From: Scedosporium boydii
Lineage: Eukaryota > Ascomycota > Sordariomycetes > Microascales > Microascaceae
Assembly (NCBI GenBank): GCA_002221725.1
Contig: NJFT01000001.1
Location: 124,001 to 188,000 of the forward strand
Direction: 5' to 3'
DNA: 64,000 bases
Shown here: piece after piece, positions 24,740 through 36,952 of the stretch
Numbering within the stretch: the first letter of the stretch is position 1
Layout: every line of letters starts with the position of its first letter
Made by a program: the position numbers and the translations under genes
Notes under the pieces: model-generated
Databases searched by the model: none
What the model was told of the DNA's origin: nothing
The model's input: only the letters and a program-made list of their open reading frames with translations

Positions 24740-27700
24740 TTCGACTTTGATGGATGCTGGGTGGAAGGTGTCGGATGGCGAGCAGCCCCGGTGTGAAAGC
24801 GACCGCGCTCCAGACAGCTGGGTGCTCTATGAGCGGTCAGCTTGTCTGTGGAGTCTGGGTTGGCGTCTCCCTCTCACACTCTCACAACTCTCGTTTCTCT
24901 CTTTCTATGTCCTTCTATCTCAAGTCCAGCCTGGAGTCAATCCTTCCCCTTTCGCGCAATGATGAAGAGAGGAGGGGGAAAGATGAGGATGGAGGAAGAA
25001 CCCGGGACAGGAAGCGTCAGGGGTGATAAGGTTAGTTGGGTAAATAGACAGGGGCCCACAGGTTGCTCTGGTGCGAAATGTCACGGCATCTCAAAGAAGA
25101 GCGAGCGCTGGTACATGCAGGCCAAAGTCGAGGTACAACGAATAACGGAGTAAATCGCCAAGTGTCGGTGGGGAAACAGTCTACTGGAGGCCAAAATGTA
25201 AGCACAAGATGCCCTGTTACCCAGTGGCAACAGCATACAGAGTGTCAGAGACTTCCTGCAGGAAAGAGCGCAGATACAAAGAGAGAGAGAAGGGAAGGGG
25301 GGAAAAAATCAATTGGGGGGCGGATACTGCCACTTGGACCAGGCTGTGAGAAAGGGAAAAGCGAGAGGCTTGGGTATTGGCGCCAGAGGCGTTCCCTCAG
25401 CTGGGCATTGTGGAACTCTGCAGTGAATAGGGTCAATAGTGATGTGGTTTGCTTACCGACTGGGGCTTGGGACTGGACTAGGACTGGACTGGGACTGCAG
25501 TCGAAGCTGCAGAAGCACAGGGTGCAGGTGCAGACTGCTACAGTACAGCAGAAGTACAACACTGCCTGGCAGTCTGGCAGTACGGCAGGATCGCAGTAGA
25601 GTTGACGAGTACGAGGTACTAGAGAAAACCAGACCAGGATATATCTGACGATCCAAGGATCAGAGCGACGAGACGACTGGGCGAAACTGGCGTGGGTGCG
25701 AAGAGTACGTTGCGTGAGGAATTTACCTTAATGGTAAACCAAAACAGAGCTGCAGGGTTGTCGCAGGATGATGTTGGAGGGGACAGGACCACTTCGTATG
25801 TTGTGTTCCCTTTAGGTACAAAGGGTTGGTGGCTAATACTGACCAGCGAGGTCGGGCAAGATCAATAAAGCGAGAAGAAAAAGAAAGAAAAAAAAAAGAG
25901 ATGATGTCGGAGTCTTAGGTGCCGGAGTGAGATGGCAACGCTTGGTGGGGGAAAAGGAAAGGTGGATGACGGCTCTAGTTGAGACAAGAATGAATCGATA
26001 TTCTTCCCATCCTATTATGATGTGGAAGGAAGCACGTTTAATTGCACCACAGCTCTGGTCAAGGCTGAGTGAGGCCAACAGGGAAGGAGCGACTTTGGCT
26101 GCGCCCAGCTCCAGGTTTCGTGGTTTTGTCACAAGTCACAAGAGGAAATTTCGTCAAGCTTCAAAGTGTTCCGTCACAGACTCACAGTCACCCCCAACGT
26201 CCAAAACTTGCAAGGGAGGGTGAGCGAGGGACCAGACGAGACGAGAGAGAGGGAGCAGGAGCGAAAGCACAGTTTGGTTTGTTATGGTTCCCTAAACAAA
26301 GCGAAGCCGAAGGAGCGGCTGGGAATTGCTGGGGTGGTTACCACAGATGGAGCTTTGATGAGTTGGCCCTGTGGGTAGCTCGGCCAATGGCGCTGCAGAA
26401 GCCAGGATCTGCCCGACGGATGGAGCGATGGAGCGATGGAGCTCTGTGGGTTGCCTGTTTGTTTCCTCCGAGGCGCAAGGCCCAGACCACATCAAGATTT
26501 GTGTTCCCATTCTGATCGGCTGGCCCAGCTAGAAACCGGGAACGAACCCCGAAAAAGGCCATCTTGCCACCTTCATCGACGAAGGAGTACGTTTACAAGT
26601 TTTACAACGACGAAGTACATCAATACATCGCCTCCGCTTATCCCTAGCAAATTCCGTCCCGCGCAACGTATTTTGACCAAGTAATACTTTGTACTTTCAT
26701 CCGTTTCCCACTTGCCCGTCGACGCAGTTTACGGAAGCCCACAATTGTAGGAAATACTTCGTGCTTGAATTTCTTCATCGTCTTTCTTTTCTTGGTTGGT
26801 CCTGTATCATAATGTTATCATATTATGATCCAACCCTGTCTTCTATTATTCCCCGACCGGCTGGCCCGAGGAGGAGTGCGTCAGTCCAACCCGGAATAGC
26901 CCTGCCTCCCTCCTTGAGTCCTTCCCGGACCTGCCATCAACCCATTGTCTTACGGCTAATAATTTTTACCCTATTTAGCACACTAATTTTTTGGGGGGGG
27001 ATTCTTCAACCTCCAAGTCAATTTCCTTGCGACAGGATACGAATTGTCATGGCCAGATGGGCTTCCGGTGACGGCTACTAGCATTGATCTGGACAGAGGA
27101 TTAAAATGCTGTCAGACCCTTGAGCCATCAATCTCGTTCCTGGAGCTGTTGACCAGGCAGCGCCCAAATTAGTACTAGTTTCCAGCGCTAGAGCCAGAAA
27201 CCTGACGTAAATCCGCTCATGTTGTAGTGGAGTGTATTCTCATCACCAGCCTAAGCGGGGAGGTCCTGCTCAATGGGTTATTAGCGGGAAATTCAATGTT
27301 CGTAGTACGAAAGTACGAAGTGACATTGAATCGTGTCAGCTCGATGACTAAAATTGGCCTTCAATTGTTCTGGAAATCCAACATTTGAACCACGCCAACA
27401 AGCAAAGAACAACATTGAATGGAGTGGAAGGGGCGCCACCACGAATAAACGTTCCCACTCCAGCGTCGAATGCAGCGAAGACCAATTACTCAATGAGAGA
27501 ATTAGGTTATTGGGCGTCAAGGAAGAATGTTCAATTGTTGGACATTGGACAGCAATCCACTGGCTCAAATCGCAACGGCAGCCCGCATCCGATTCTAACT
27601 TGCAGCATCTTTCATTGGGGCCCAGGATTTATATTGATGCCTCCTCGTTTCAAAGCATCCCCAGGGATCTCCACAACTCCATCCATAGCTTTAGCTTCAC

Positions 27701-30574
27701 CTATTCGCCAGTCTCCATCTGCTCCCAGGTTTCGAGCTTCATCTATCCATATGTGTAGCTCCAGTGCCTGACCTCAGAGTGAGACCTGATTCGCTCCTGT
27801 CCCTCCAGCATCGGCACTGGTCGAGTCTTGACAGGGGCGTATAAAATATCGACCCGACGACACCCTACCGCTGAAAACAAGGACGGTGAGCCAATGAATT
27901 CGGAAACGGAGTAGTGGGGGTATAAGCAGTCAAACGACTCTCTCCCCAGACTCAGTCGATGGAGAAGCGGTCACGCTATAGTAGTTACAGGCCGACATTA
28001 TCCTGCGAGCATCTTTCGTCCCTCGAGGTTGTCCAAATCGCCATTGAGCTCGTTCTATGCCAGGTGTTAGGAAGAATAAAAGATACTCCATTCTCGTTGG
28101 TCATGCTTCAAGAAACGGCCAAGGAAAGAACTTTTGTTACTTGCATGACAACCATGACCAGCCTGTTTACGAGTTATTGGACAGGCTTTTAGTAGTAGTC
28201 TTGGAAGTTCCACGAGTGAATCCAAGAATATCGGCTCAGGACAAGTGTTTAACTGTCCTTTAACTGTCCTTGGTCTTTCCGCTTGCCTAGGTCCAGCATT
28301 GACAGAAAGTCTCGGGAATCAGTTGCCCGCATCTAACGGCCGTGGAGCCCAAGAGTTGCATACAGCCAACAACTGGAATAGATTTGACCCGATGACCAAG
28401 GAATATAAACCGTACGGACATTCCGAAATGGCCCAGAGAAGGGCTCGTCGATGCCTTCAGCTTGATATTCGAGATACACCTTACCTCTCCGGAAACTTGA
28501 GGGCCTCTGCCTCGGCTGAGAACGCCACGAAGACTTTCCGGCCATAGTTCAGCATTACAAAGGCGATTCAGGGCACGGTGTTAAAGAATTATGTCGTAAA
28601 GGTCTTCAGAACTTCAGGGATTCAACATAGTTACGCTCATGGAGATGTCGCAGAAGATGCCCCTTGGTAAGGGTCGACCGCTGAACTCCAGGTCATCGAC
28701 TAAGATTGAAGTCCTCAAATTCAGGATCGCGCCGTGTGTAAAAGCCCAGTTCCTCGTAGAAGTCGTCACTCTGGACAATGAAAAGCTGAATATGGGGGTC
28801 GATTGCGGAGTAAATGAAACTAGGTGCATCTTTTGCTTGAGCCTATCTGCCATTGTAGCCGACCCTGATGTTGACTACCCGTTTGTAACCAAGAGAGGAC
28901 GGGTTTGACCGGCGAACGGCCTCACATATTGCCAACCGAAGATACTAACCAGCCCATACCATAATTTGCCTCACAATTGGCATTTATCGCACCATGTTTG
29001 ATATATGTGGACAGCATAAGTCAAGGTTCTAATCAAGCGAAATATGTAGAAGTCCTGAAGCCATCCACTCTTGGGAAATGTCAAGAGGAAGGGGATATGT
29101 AGTTTGTTTCGTAGCAAACGGTATGTTCAACTGTATCATGCACGGAATTCGCAAGAAGAAAACTGATGACGAAAGGAATCGTATTATGGCAATTAAAACG
29201 TAGGCACACAGAAGCGAGATGCGCAACAGGCATGATTCCCGGAAGAAGGGGAATCAAGAGCTTGGGAGCAGAAGAATCCTCGGAGAAATTCGATATCAAA
29301 ACCGTATGGTCGCCCAAAAACAAGAGAAAAGCTCGTCTCCGGCAGAAGATTGAACGAGGAAACCAGATCCCAGAGTTCTGGTCTTGTGTGTCTCTGGTAG
29401 GGTCGTGTAAGTGCCCCGTGATGCTAGCTCACTCTCTCAAGGGACGCTCACTCGGGATTGAGGCTGCAACACCGGGATTTCAGAGAACTGTACTTATAGG
29501 CCGGTCTGCTGTACTTGATAGTGTATTAACTGATAAACCTCACTTCATCTGAACCTTCCTCGAAACTAGAAGAATGCTCGACACAGACAGATCGGCTGAA
29601 GTAAAAGGGATAGTATTTCTGATCTTTAAAACCTCTGCAAAATACCAAAACCCTTCTATATATATCCCATGCCCGTGGTTACTCACTTGTAAAGGTGGGT
29701 TTATGGAAATCGAGGGCAGATTCCTGCTTAAGGATCTCGAGTTCAAACAGCACTCTAGTCAAGGAATCAGCCTGTTCCACCTCGGGGCTCGTTCTCGTTC
29801 ACACGGTGTGCGTACGAAGTACACTAGATACAGCCTTAAAGTGTACTGCGGTACTTCGCACAGTTGCATGGAGGCGAAGTTGGAGTTTGAGTCTCAGACT
29901 TGGGCGAACAACATCATTTGATGTTAGGCAGCGGCGACCAAGACCGGAGCCTACTCGACTTCGCACCCTACCCCGCCTATGCAGCTTGTGCAGCCAACTC
30001 CTCCTAAGTGTGATTCTAGCACTTCGACCATTTGATCCCATGTGCAATTCCTGGTACCAATTTGAAATGTACACTCTACATTGATTGACTACCTCCTCCC
30101 AAGTCTGCCTGTCTTCGTCTTAGACTGAGAGACTCCAGCAGCACGAGCGGCGGCTTCCCCCGCGCTTTCTTATCGCTATCGGCAGGCAGCCCCACCATCT
30201 CCGTCTTGTTACTTCCTCCTTCGTACGTCTCGCACGACCATCCCATCGACGGCAGACAAGCTATCTAATCTTCTTTCTTACCTCTTCCATCTTCCATCTT
30301 TCATTCTGCCCACCGAACCCAACTTCTCGAGCATCTCCCCTCCGCGACGAATTCCTTCGAACTAGCCCCAAGGGAGTAGTTACAACCTCCGCAAGCAATA
30401 ACGCGAGGCCTGCCCTCGAATCACCTGCCCCCGCCCGAAGACCAAGCAATACCGCCCTGCCCAACTCGTGAGCAACCGACTTACCGACCTATCCCTCCCC
30501 AACGAACGAAAAAGGGACGACGAGAATGTTTTTCAGAGATCGGCAAGGTACATTTCGACAGACCTTTCCCATCC
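24740..30574. other. gene-poor region, 5.8 kb
   Basis: No frame here carries a recognisable domain. The left end must include the promoter of the large disordered-protein gene and the right end that of the FHA gene. Short direct repeats are visible: GGACTGGACT-like words at about 25470-25495, and three copies of GATGGAGC near 26419-26444. TACGAAGTA-like 9-mers recur at about 27309-27318 and 29816-29824. A good TATAAAATA at about 27840 has no convincing gene downstream. Open frames at 27354-27771, 28245-28547 and 29166-29552 were examined and lack support. Confidence 0.5.
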
Positions 30575-32057
30575 ATGCCACTTCGCTCGCGTACTAAGGT
30601 TTGTGTAGTGGTGATTACCCTCAAGGTAGAGGAACCGGCGACGGACCTACCGGAGCGAAGGATCGTATTGAATTTCGACAAAGTGAGGCTGCCGATTGGA
30701 AGATCGAGCAGCAAGATCGCGGCCGTGTCCCCCAAAGAGAATAATGCATTTTTCGAAAACCCTGTGATGAGCAGGGTGCATGCGGAACTATTCGCCGACC
30801 TTAGATACTTGGCATGTGTCACTCAACCCCTAACTCGGGAGCTATCTGTCTAGGAGTTGCCCTATTCTAACAAGATAACCCCCCATAGAGAGTCTATCTC
30901 AAGGATGCGAGGTCGTCGCATGGGACCATGATCAACGACATCAGGCTGGATCCTGTTGTGCAGCACCCCGTGAAAGACGGCGACCTTTTGACGTTTGGGG
31001 TGGCTATTCGGAACGGCTCTGACGTGGTTCACCCTATAAAGGCGCGAATCGGCCTTAAGTATCGCAAGATCAAGTATATTTGCCCGCCCTCTCGTCTTGT
31101 CCCTTCCTGTCCTTATACTAACGAACCTACGGGAGGACTAGGCTCACTCGGGAGCACATGCAAGGGACGTTCATGGTGCCAGATGAAGACTCTGAGTACG
31201 AGTCTGAGCCCACGGATCTCATCGGACGTGCGGTAGAGATCATGAAGAGGTGTGGCCCTCAGCCCTTCATCGACCTCACCGAGGAGACCACTCTCCATCC
31301 AGTGGAGACCCAAAAGCAAGAGGAGGAGGTTTCGCGTGAAGAAGTTGGAGAAGACGATCAAGTTGGAGGGGATGATGAAGTTGGTGAAAACGATGAAGCT
31401 GGTGGTGAACATGAGACTGAAGAACAACAAGAGGACATCGAACGTGAGGAAGTTGGAGAACACGATGAGTCCCCTGAGCATGAGACTGAAGACCGAGGGG
31501 AGGAAGATGAAACGGTGCCCGACGGTATCAGCGAAATCCAGGATAACGAAGAGGTTGCCTACGAGATCTCAGCAGCTGTTGAGGAGACCGTCCAGGATCT
31601 CATTATTGAGACGGCTGATAATGATACCACCGATTCAGCCATCGAGGGAGATGCCACGACTGAACCCATCATTGAGAACCTGGATCTACCTTCTTCCTTG
31701 GAATCACCAGTCGTTGATGCAGACATCACACTCGTCGACGTAGATGAGGTAAACGAGCCGAGCCAAGACGCCTCCCCCACGAGTCCCTCAACGCCAAGCA
31801 AGAAGAGAAAGGCAGAAGAGATATCGACGGATGAGGTAGAGGATGTTGTAGCCCTACCTCCCTTGCTGATTAGCGAGCCCTCGCCTGTGATCCCAGAGCC
31901 CATTGTCGTTATCCCCCTCGACAATGCCCAGGAAGAACCAAGACCTGTCAAGCGTTTCCATGGAGCCGCGGGTAAAGTTGGATACGCGGCTTTAGGCACC
32001 TTGGTCGGTGGAATTGCCATTTTCACGACGCTGGTGGCCTCTGGCCCTACATTTTGA
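30575..32057 (+). CDS. FHA-domain protein with acidic linker and C-terminal membrane anchor
   Basis: Probable phosphothreonine-binding, tail-anchored membrane protein of 445 residues. Exons 30575-30811, 30889-31073 and 31142-32057. The FHA domain spans about residues 10-135: GRSSSK (strand 3-4 Arg/Ser), SRVHAELF (the conserved SRxH) and SSHGTMIN (the Gly-Thr-x-Asn loop). A long acidic region with irregular EVGE/VGEDD/ETE repeats follows, then a basic stretch KKRKAEE, and the last 25 residues form one hydrophobic helix (GYAALGTLVGGIAIFTTLVA) ending at GPTF. FHA plus tail anchor resembles SLMAP/Far9-Far10 of STRIPAK, but no coiled coil is seen, so orthology is not claimed. Intron 1 seems to use a GC donor (TTG|GCATGT) with branch site CTAAC at 30866-30870; intron 2 is standard. 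Both frames join correctly. Confidence 0.85.
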
Positions 32058-33089
32058 GCTCCGTGAGACTTTTTTATAACCCTCTCGGGCTCGCTATTTC
32101 TTCCTTACGCATGTCTTAGAACGGTCAGGAGTCGGCTTCACCTATCTTTTTTTTTTCTTTCTCTCCCCTTTGTCTTCGGTTGGGCGTCTTGAAAGGAAAG
32201 CAAGGTCTTCGGTTTTCGGTCTATTATGTTTTATCTAATGTTCGGTTTGTGTTTGTTCGGAACGGTCTTCGAGGCCCTAGCAAGGAAGGGCAGGGTTGGA
32301 GTTTTTCATGTTCCTGGATCCTTTTTATGTGATTGATGGTCTTTGTTCGGAATGCTACCCCTTTGAGGATGGGGAAGGTTTTGTCGATCGTTTTCGAAAC
32401 AGAATGGAACTATAGCATTGTTGTCTGTCTTTCGACCTCAATATCATCATACTCTATCGAGGGCCTCCGTGAACTTTGAGTATAGATAGTCGTGGACTCA
32501 TTAAATCTCGTATGTCTCGAAGCCCGCCCCATGACACTACTAGTAGCCTACACACGTCACGAAGTCGAGATCCGCGTTGCCAATTTAGACTCGCATCACA
32601 CAAAGAACCCGGGGATCATTGTTGTGAAGACACGTCTTTAGCATAAGCTTTGGGTCTAACTATGAAAGTTTCACCCGTCTATTGGAAGGAACTGAGCAAA
32701 GGAAGAGTGCGTAGAAATAAGAATAAGTATAAAGCTAAACCTCGACGGAAAAGACCAAACCGAAAACACCAGCAAACGCCATTCCGCCTAGAAAACAACC
32801 AATCGCTACATCAATCCTTTCCCTTCCGTTTTCCACTTCCCTACGCTATACACTCCTAAGGGCTAGATTTATAGAAGAAGAAAAAAGAAAAGAAAAGAAA
32901 ACCAGCAGTAAACCATCCTGACCGGGAACGATATAGCATAAGCCATCACTACGACTTGCTAATATTCTCCCCACTGCCCTCAGCTTCGTCTTTCACCCCG
33001 TCCTCATCGGCTGCCGTAGAAGAAGAAAGCTCCACATCCCTCAATGCCCTCACGTAATCGCGCAACGTCGCAGGCCCTTCCTCGCCGTC
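32058..33089. other. convergent 3' region of FHA gene and LST8
   Basis: No independent gene is supported. T-rich and G/T-rich 3' sequence of the FHA gene fills the left part. On the minus strand, the LST8 frame stays open beyond its stop (33092-33090) for 46 codons to tandem stops at 32951-32946; see findings. Confidence 0.55.
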
Positions 33090-34398
33090 CTACCTAGCCT
33101 CGGAATAGTCATTGAGCGCGACGCACACGGCTCCCCGATGGTGCCCATTGTACTGTCGGATGATGGTCTGCGTCGAGAGCTCCCACAGCCTGGCGTAGTG
33201 GTCGGAGCAGGCGGTGACGAGGTAGGCGGAGTCGGCCGAGAAGGCGCAGTCCCAGACCCAGCGCTGGTGGCCCGTCAGGGTGGCCTCGAGAGGGTAGGGT
33301 TGGGGGCCCAGCTGGTCCATCTGGCCCGGTTCGATGTCGCGGACCTCCCAGATTTTGGCGGTGTGGTCGGCGCTGCAGGTGGCGAGCTTCTTGACGTCGG
33401 GGGAGAGGAGGATGCGGGTTATGTATTCTTTATGGGCGTTGAATTGGGCGATGGGGAGGATGTTTGTGCGTTCGAGGCTTTGGGCTAGTTTCCAGATGAA
33501 GACGTTGCCCTGGGTTAGGAAATCTTTCGGTTAGCTCTAGTACACCTCGAAAATAATAATAGGAACAATGAGAAAAAGACGACGCGGTTGGAGAGAGACG
33601 GGACGATAATACCGAATTGTTCGCAGCACAGAGGAGTGAACCGTCACTAGCAACGGTGACACTGGCAACCGACTGATCCTCCTCGGGGATAATGTCATGA
33701 GAGCAGCTGTTCTCAGCCAAATCCCAAATCCTCACGCTCCCGCCCCTATCGCAGCTTATAATCTCGCCCTGGTTCGGATGAATAACGACATCGTTGACGG
33801 GCGACGAGTGGTTGTAGCTCCTCTGGATCGTACCGCTCCTCGTCTCCCAGATCTTGACGGTGCCATCCTCGGAGCTCGTCACCATCCACTTGCCCTCGCA
33901 GTGGAAGGCGACGCCCGTCACGTTGCCCGTGTGGCCCTCGAAGGTGAGAACGGCGTTAGGGTTCGTCGACTTGATGTCGTAGAGCTTGACGGTGTGGTGG
34001 CCTGCGGCGGCTAGGAAGCGTTTGTCGGGGGAGATGCAGAGCCGGTTGACTTGCGATTCGGGGTGTTGGATTGTGCGGGAGCATATTCCTGAGAGGGCTT
34101 CCCAGAATCTGTCAAGGGACGGCGAAGGTCAGTCATTTGTCTGGGGTCGCGTCGCGTGGCCCTGTGGGACCTCGGTATGCGTAGATATCTGGGTTGGGGG
34201 TGTCGTCTGTGGGATTGGGATTCTAACTGCAGAGATGCAGATAAGGCTGTCATTGGGATATGAAGGCATACCTTATCGTATGGTCATATCCGGCTGCAAA
34301 AGCAACGTTAGTATCAGGGAGGGCGGGTAGCTGTCGAAGAGCTTGCAAGCTTGGTGTGGAGGATATTGGGACATACCGGTGCAAAGAATGACAGACAT
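33090..34398 (-). CDS. LST8: TOR-complex WD40 protein Lst8
   Basis: Seven-bladed WD40 beta-propeller that binds the kinase domain of TOR in TORC1 and TORC2. Exons 34398-34377 (22 bp), 34293-34272 (22 bp), 34108-33613, 33509-33090, 319 residues, as usual for fungal Lst8. Seen: MSVILCTAGYDHTIRFWEA at the start (assembled over three exons), GHTGNVTGVAFHCEGKWMVT, the hallmark SEDGTVKIWETR, HPNQGEIISCDRGGSVRIWD, HKEYITRILLSPDVKKLATC, and GHQRWVWDCAFSADSAYLVT near the end. The two 22-bp exons encode only the first propeller strand, with phase-1 and phase-2 introns. The TAG stop at 33092-33090 sits where family members end (ALNDYSEAR), but the same frame continues for 46 more sense codons. Confidence 0.96.
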
Positions 34399-35285
34399 GT
34401 TGAAAAAAAATAAGTAATTGACTTGGTTATATCAGAGGATGCAGCTATGCCATGTTGTGGAGGGTGGTCGTCGAGGTAAGAATGGACGGGATTGAGCAGA
34501 GCTCGAAGGTCGCGAATTGATGAGAAAGAAGTTGGAATTGAAGTGAGCCTTGATCGAAGCTCAAGCGTGTGTGGCTCCTGCTCGCTCACCCAGCGGACAC
34601 TAAGCTGGGATGGGGAGGGGCAATCTCGATTAACCCCACTAGAAGAAGATTTAGGAACCGGCATCAATCAATCGATTTGATGCCGATGCTCTTTCTTGAC
34701 ATCGATTGATCCTGAACTTTAATCAAATAAACTGCTCGAACCGACAAAGTACACGGAGATGGCCTGGAACCCTGGGTAGCATTATCCTTTATTTTGTCCT
34801 CGAGGGTATCAAACATAAACAAAACTACGACCAGATGCACATCAATGCCTACGAAAGCTTTCGAAGTACTGTCGAGATTTCCTTTCACCCCAAACCCCCA
34901 GCCTCACTCAATGCCTAATTCCGCTAAATTATCCTCCTCTGTTGGAAACATGAAGTCTTCCTTCTTTCGGGCTGTTCTGAATTGTGAACCTACTTCGTAA
35001 CTCTCCTGGACTAACCAGACCCCCATGCAGTCTGGCAAATCATGTGGAATTGTTGAATACTAGTCCCGGATTCCATTTTGATGTATCCCGGGCCCACACA
35101 CGGACTTCGGAGCTACAAGAACAGCTAGCTCCCGACTGTGCTCGACTTCACATCAATACCTCTGAAAAAAAAGACAAAAAGGGAAAAAAAAAAGAAAAAA
35201 AAAAAAAAAAATTACGCCGATAATGCCGACATGATTTAGGATCCTTTCCCGCTCATGGAAGTGATCAAGACGGGAGATGCCTTTC
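34399..35285. other. intergenic, LST8 promoter side and 3' side of gene I
   Basis: A/G-rich tracts lie at 35160-35212 (long A run). The minus-strand LST8 promoter occupies the left end. No coding region is supported. Confidence 0.55.
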
Positions 35286-36284
35286 CTATCTTTCGATCGT
35301 CGCTAAGTAACTCGTCCACCACAGCAGCTGGAACCATCGGTTCTGAAGCTTGTCTAGGTCGGGCCTCTCCACTGTGCCTTCCTTCGCCCGCTGGTAGATT
35401 TCCTTTACTGTCCGGTGACACCAGCTTATTGATACAGCCCAAGATGACTTGGGAATTGTCCAGAGACCGGTCACCACGGAAGCGCCTATTGATACCACAC
35501 TCACGACCCTCGAGGATGTGGTGTTGCTTGATACCGTTGCACCTCCCACGAGTCCGCTAAGAGCACACGTATCGTCAGCCGTGAGGTTTTGGGAAAAGGA
35601 CAGGAGAAGAGCGAAAGAAGGAAAAGGAGGGGGAAAAAAAAAAAGAAAGAAAGAAAGAAAGAAAAAAGAGGAAAAAAAAAAAAAAAATCCAAACACAGCG
35701 AAATAGAGCAGAGGAAATTTTCTATCACGCACAAGAACAATATCAGAGTGTATTGAAGAGCTAACCGTTTAGACGAACGGCTAGACATGTAATCTAGCAG
35801 TTGATCAAGGATGTCTAGGTCGTGTATGAGGTTGTCTTGCGAAACCTTAAGATCCCAAAAAGAATCTGGGGGTTCCACCCCGCCATGGGACGCTATTAGG
35901 ACATTTCGTTTTTTAGCATACCATATCGTGATAACGTTATCTGCAGCCCTTCAAAAGGCTTGCACAGTCAGTCTTACCGAGTTCCCGTGACGTAGGTTGT
36001 TGCTGGTCGGATCCTCTCTCTTGTCTCTGGACTTTGCGATAATGAAGATACTCCTCTAGATGGAAGATGGCAGACAGCCTCGTCGATTCGAAATGTCGCC
36101 ATATCTCCCTATTGCTGAGCTCGGACAGATCCCGTCCCACAACCGCACCTTCACCGGGAGCCGCCCCAGACACAGGGTCGCTTGCTCGAGCCAAGGCATG
36201 GGCGGGGCGCTGTTGGGCGCGAAACTCATCGGAGGGGAGAAGTGCCCGCGACTCTTGTAGCCTACTGCTGTCGTCTTCCGACAT
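35286..36284 (-). CDS. uncharacterised protein (gene I), divergent from gene J
   Basis: Not recognised. The best spliced model is 36284-35978, 35892-35766 and 35556-35286, giving 234 residues with matching phases (1, then 2). The N-terminus (MSEDDSSRLQESRALLPSDEF) is acidic and polar. A helical block EIWRHFESTRLSAIFHLEEY follows, then a second helical block DLDILDQLLDYMSSRSSKR, and a C-terminal part with a moderately hydrophobic stretch (SRVVSVVSIGASVVTGLW) ending in a Trp-rich helix NRWFQLLWWTSYLA. The arrangement of the two helical blocks loosely recalls fungal DUF6594 proteins, but the usual C-terminal membrane pair is absent. Intron 2 (209 bp) contains long T and CTTT tracts on the coding strand. 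The start at 36284 is chosen because upstream in-frame sequence is a CT-repeat leader. Exon phases support a real gene; function is unknown. Confidence 0.55.
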
Positions 36285-36952
36285 CTTGAGTGGGATATAC
36301 AGAGAGAGAGAGAGGTGGAAATCGAGAGACGGGGAGATGGAGAGAGTTGACAAGAGATGATCAAGGAAGTGGGGAGGGAATGGATACGAGAACGTGCTTG
36401 ACCAGGCTGCGCTCAATGTCCAAGAATTCGGGCGCGTCTCGTTGGATAAAAGACGGAAAAGATGATGTGGCGTGTCTGCAAGTAGTGTCCAAAATTGGGG
36501 GGAAAAGGGGCACGCTCATTTGTCCGTGCAACCGGGTGGCTTTTTTGGCGTCGATGGTGTCTTATAACTTGAGAAGGGCAAAGGACTGTGTAACCATCAG
36601 GACGTTGGAAGGCTTCTATCACACACCCCAATCACAAAGAGAAACCTGCATGTTCGCCTCGTTATTTTTGTTTTGTTTTATTTTATTTTATTTTATTTTA
36701 CTGAAGCCACCCTGTTTCATCTGGCTTATTTGCGCTAATTGATTGGCTGTGAGGCATGACTACGTTGGCTCTCTCTTGCACTTTGCCCAGTAGCTGCAGA
36801 TGTCGAGAGGGAGGGGGAAGGAGACCAAGCGGGTGCGGCACGTTGTTCGATAGTATTAAGGAACCGGAAGGAATGTCGGGGTTCTTTTTCTCATCACTTG
36901 ATCTCCGACTTCCTTTGTAGACGGGCGTATCGAGAAGTTTGCTTGAAAGAAG
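36285..36952. promoter_or_regulatory. divergent promoter between genes I and J
   Basis: 668 bp between the two start codons. It contains a GA repeat (about 36301-36314), which is the CT-rich leader of gene I, and five TTTTA repeats at 36676-36700. Both could be nucleosome-poor promoter elements. Confidence 0.4.

Noticed and set aside
24740..30574. Transposon or secondary-metabolite gene remains
   Set aside because: No terminal repeats, transposase-like or synthase-like motifs, or strong C-to-T mutated AT-rich block could be seen.
31252..32026. Overlapping long frames on both strands in the FHA gene's acidic exon
   Set aside because: They are shadow frames caused by repetitive GAA/GAT codons; only the plus-strand frame joins correctly to the FHA exons and ends in a membrane helix.
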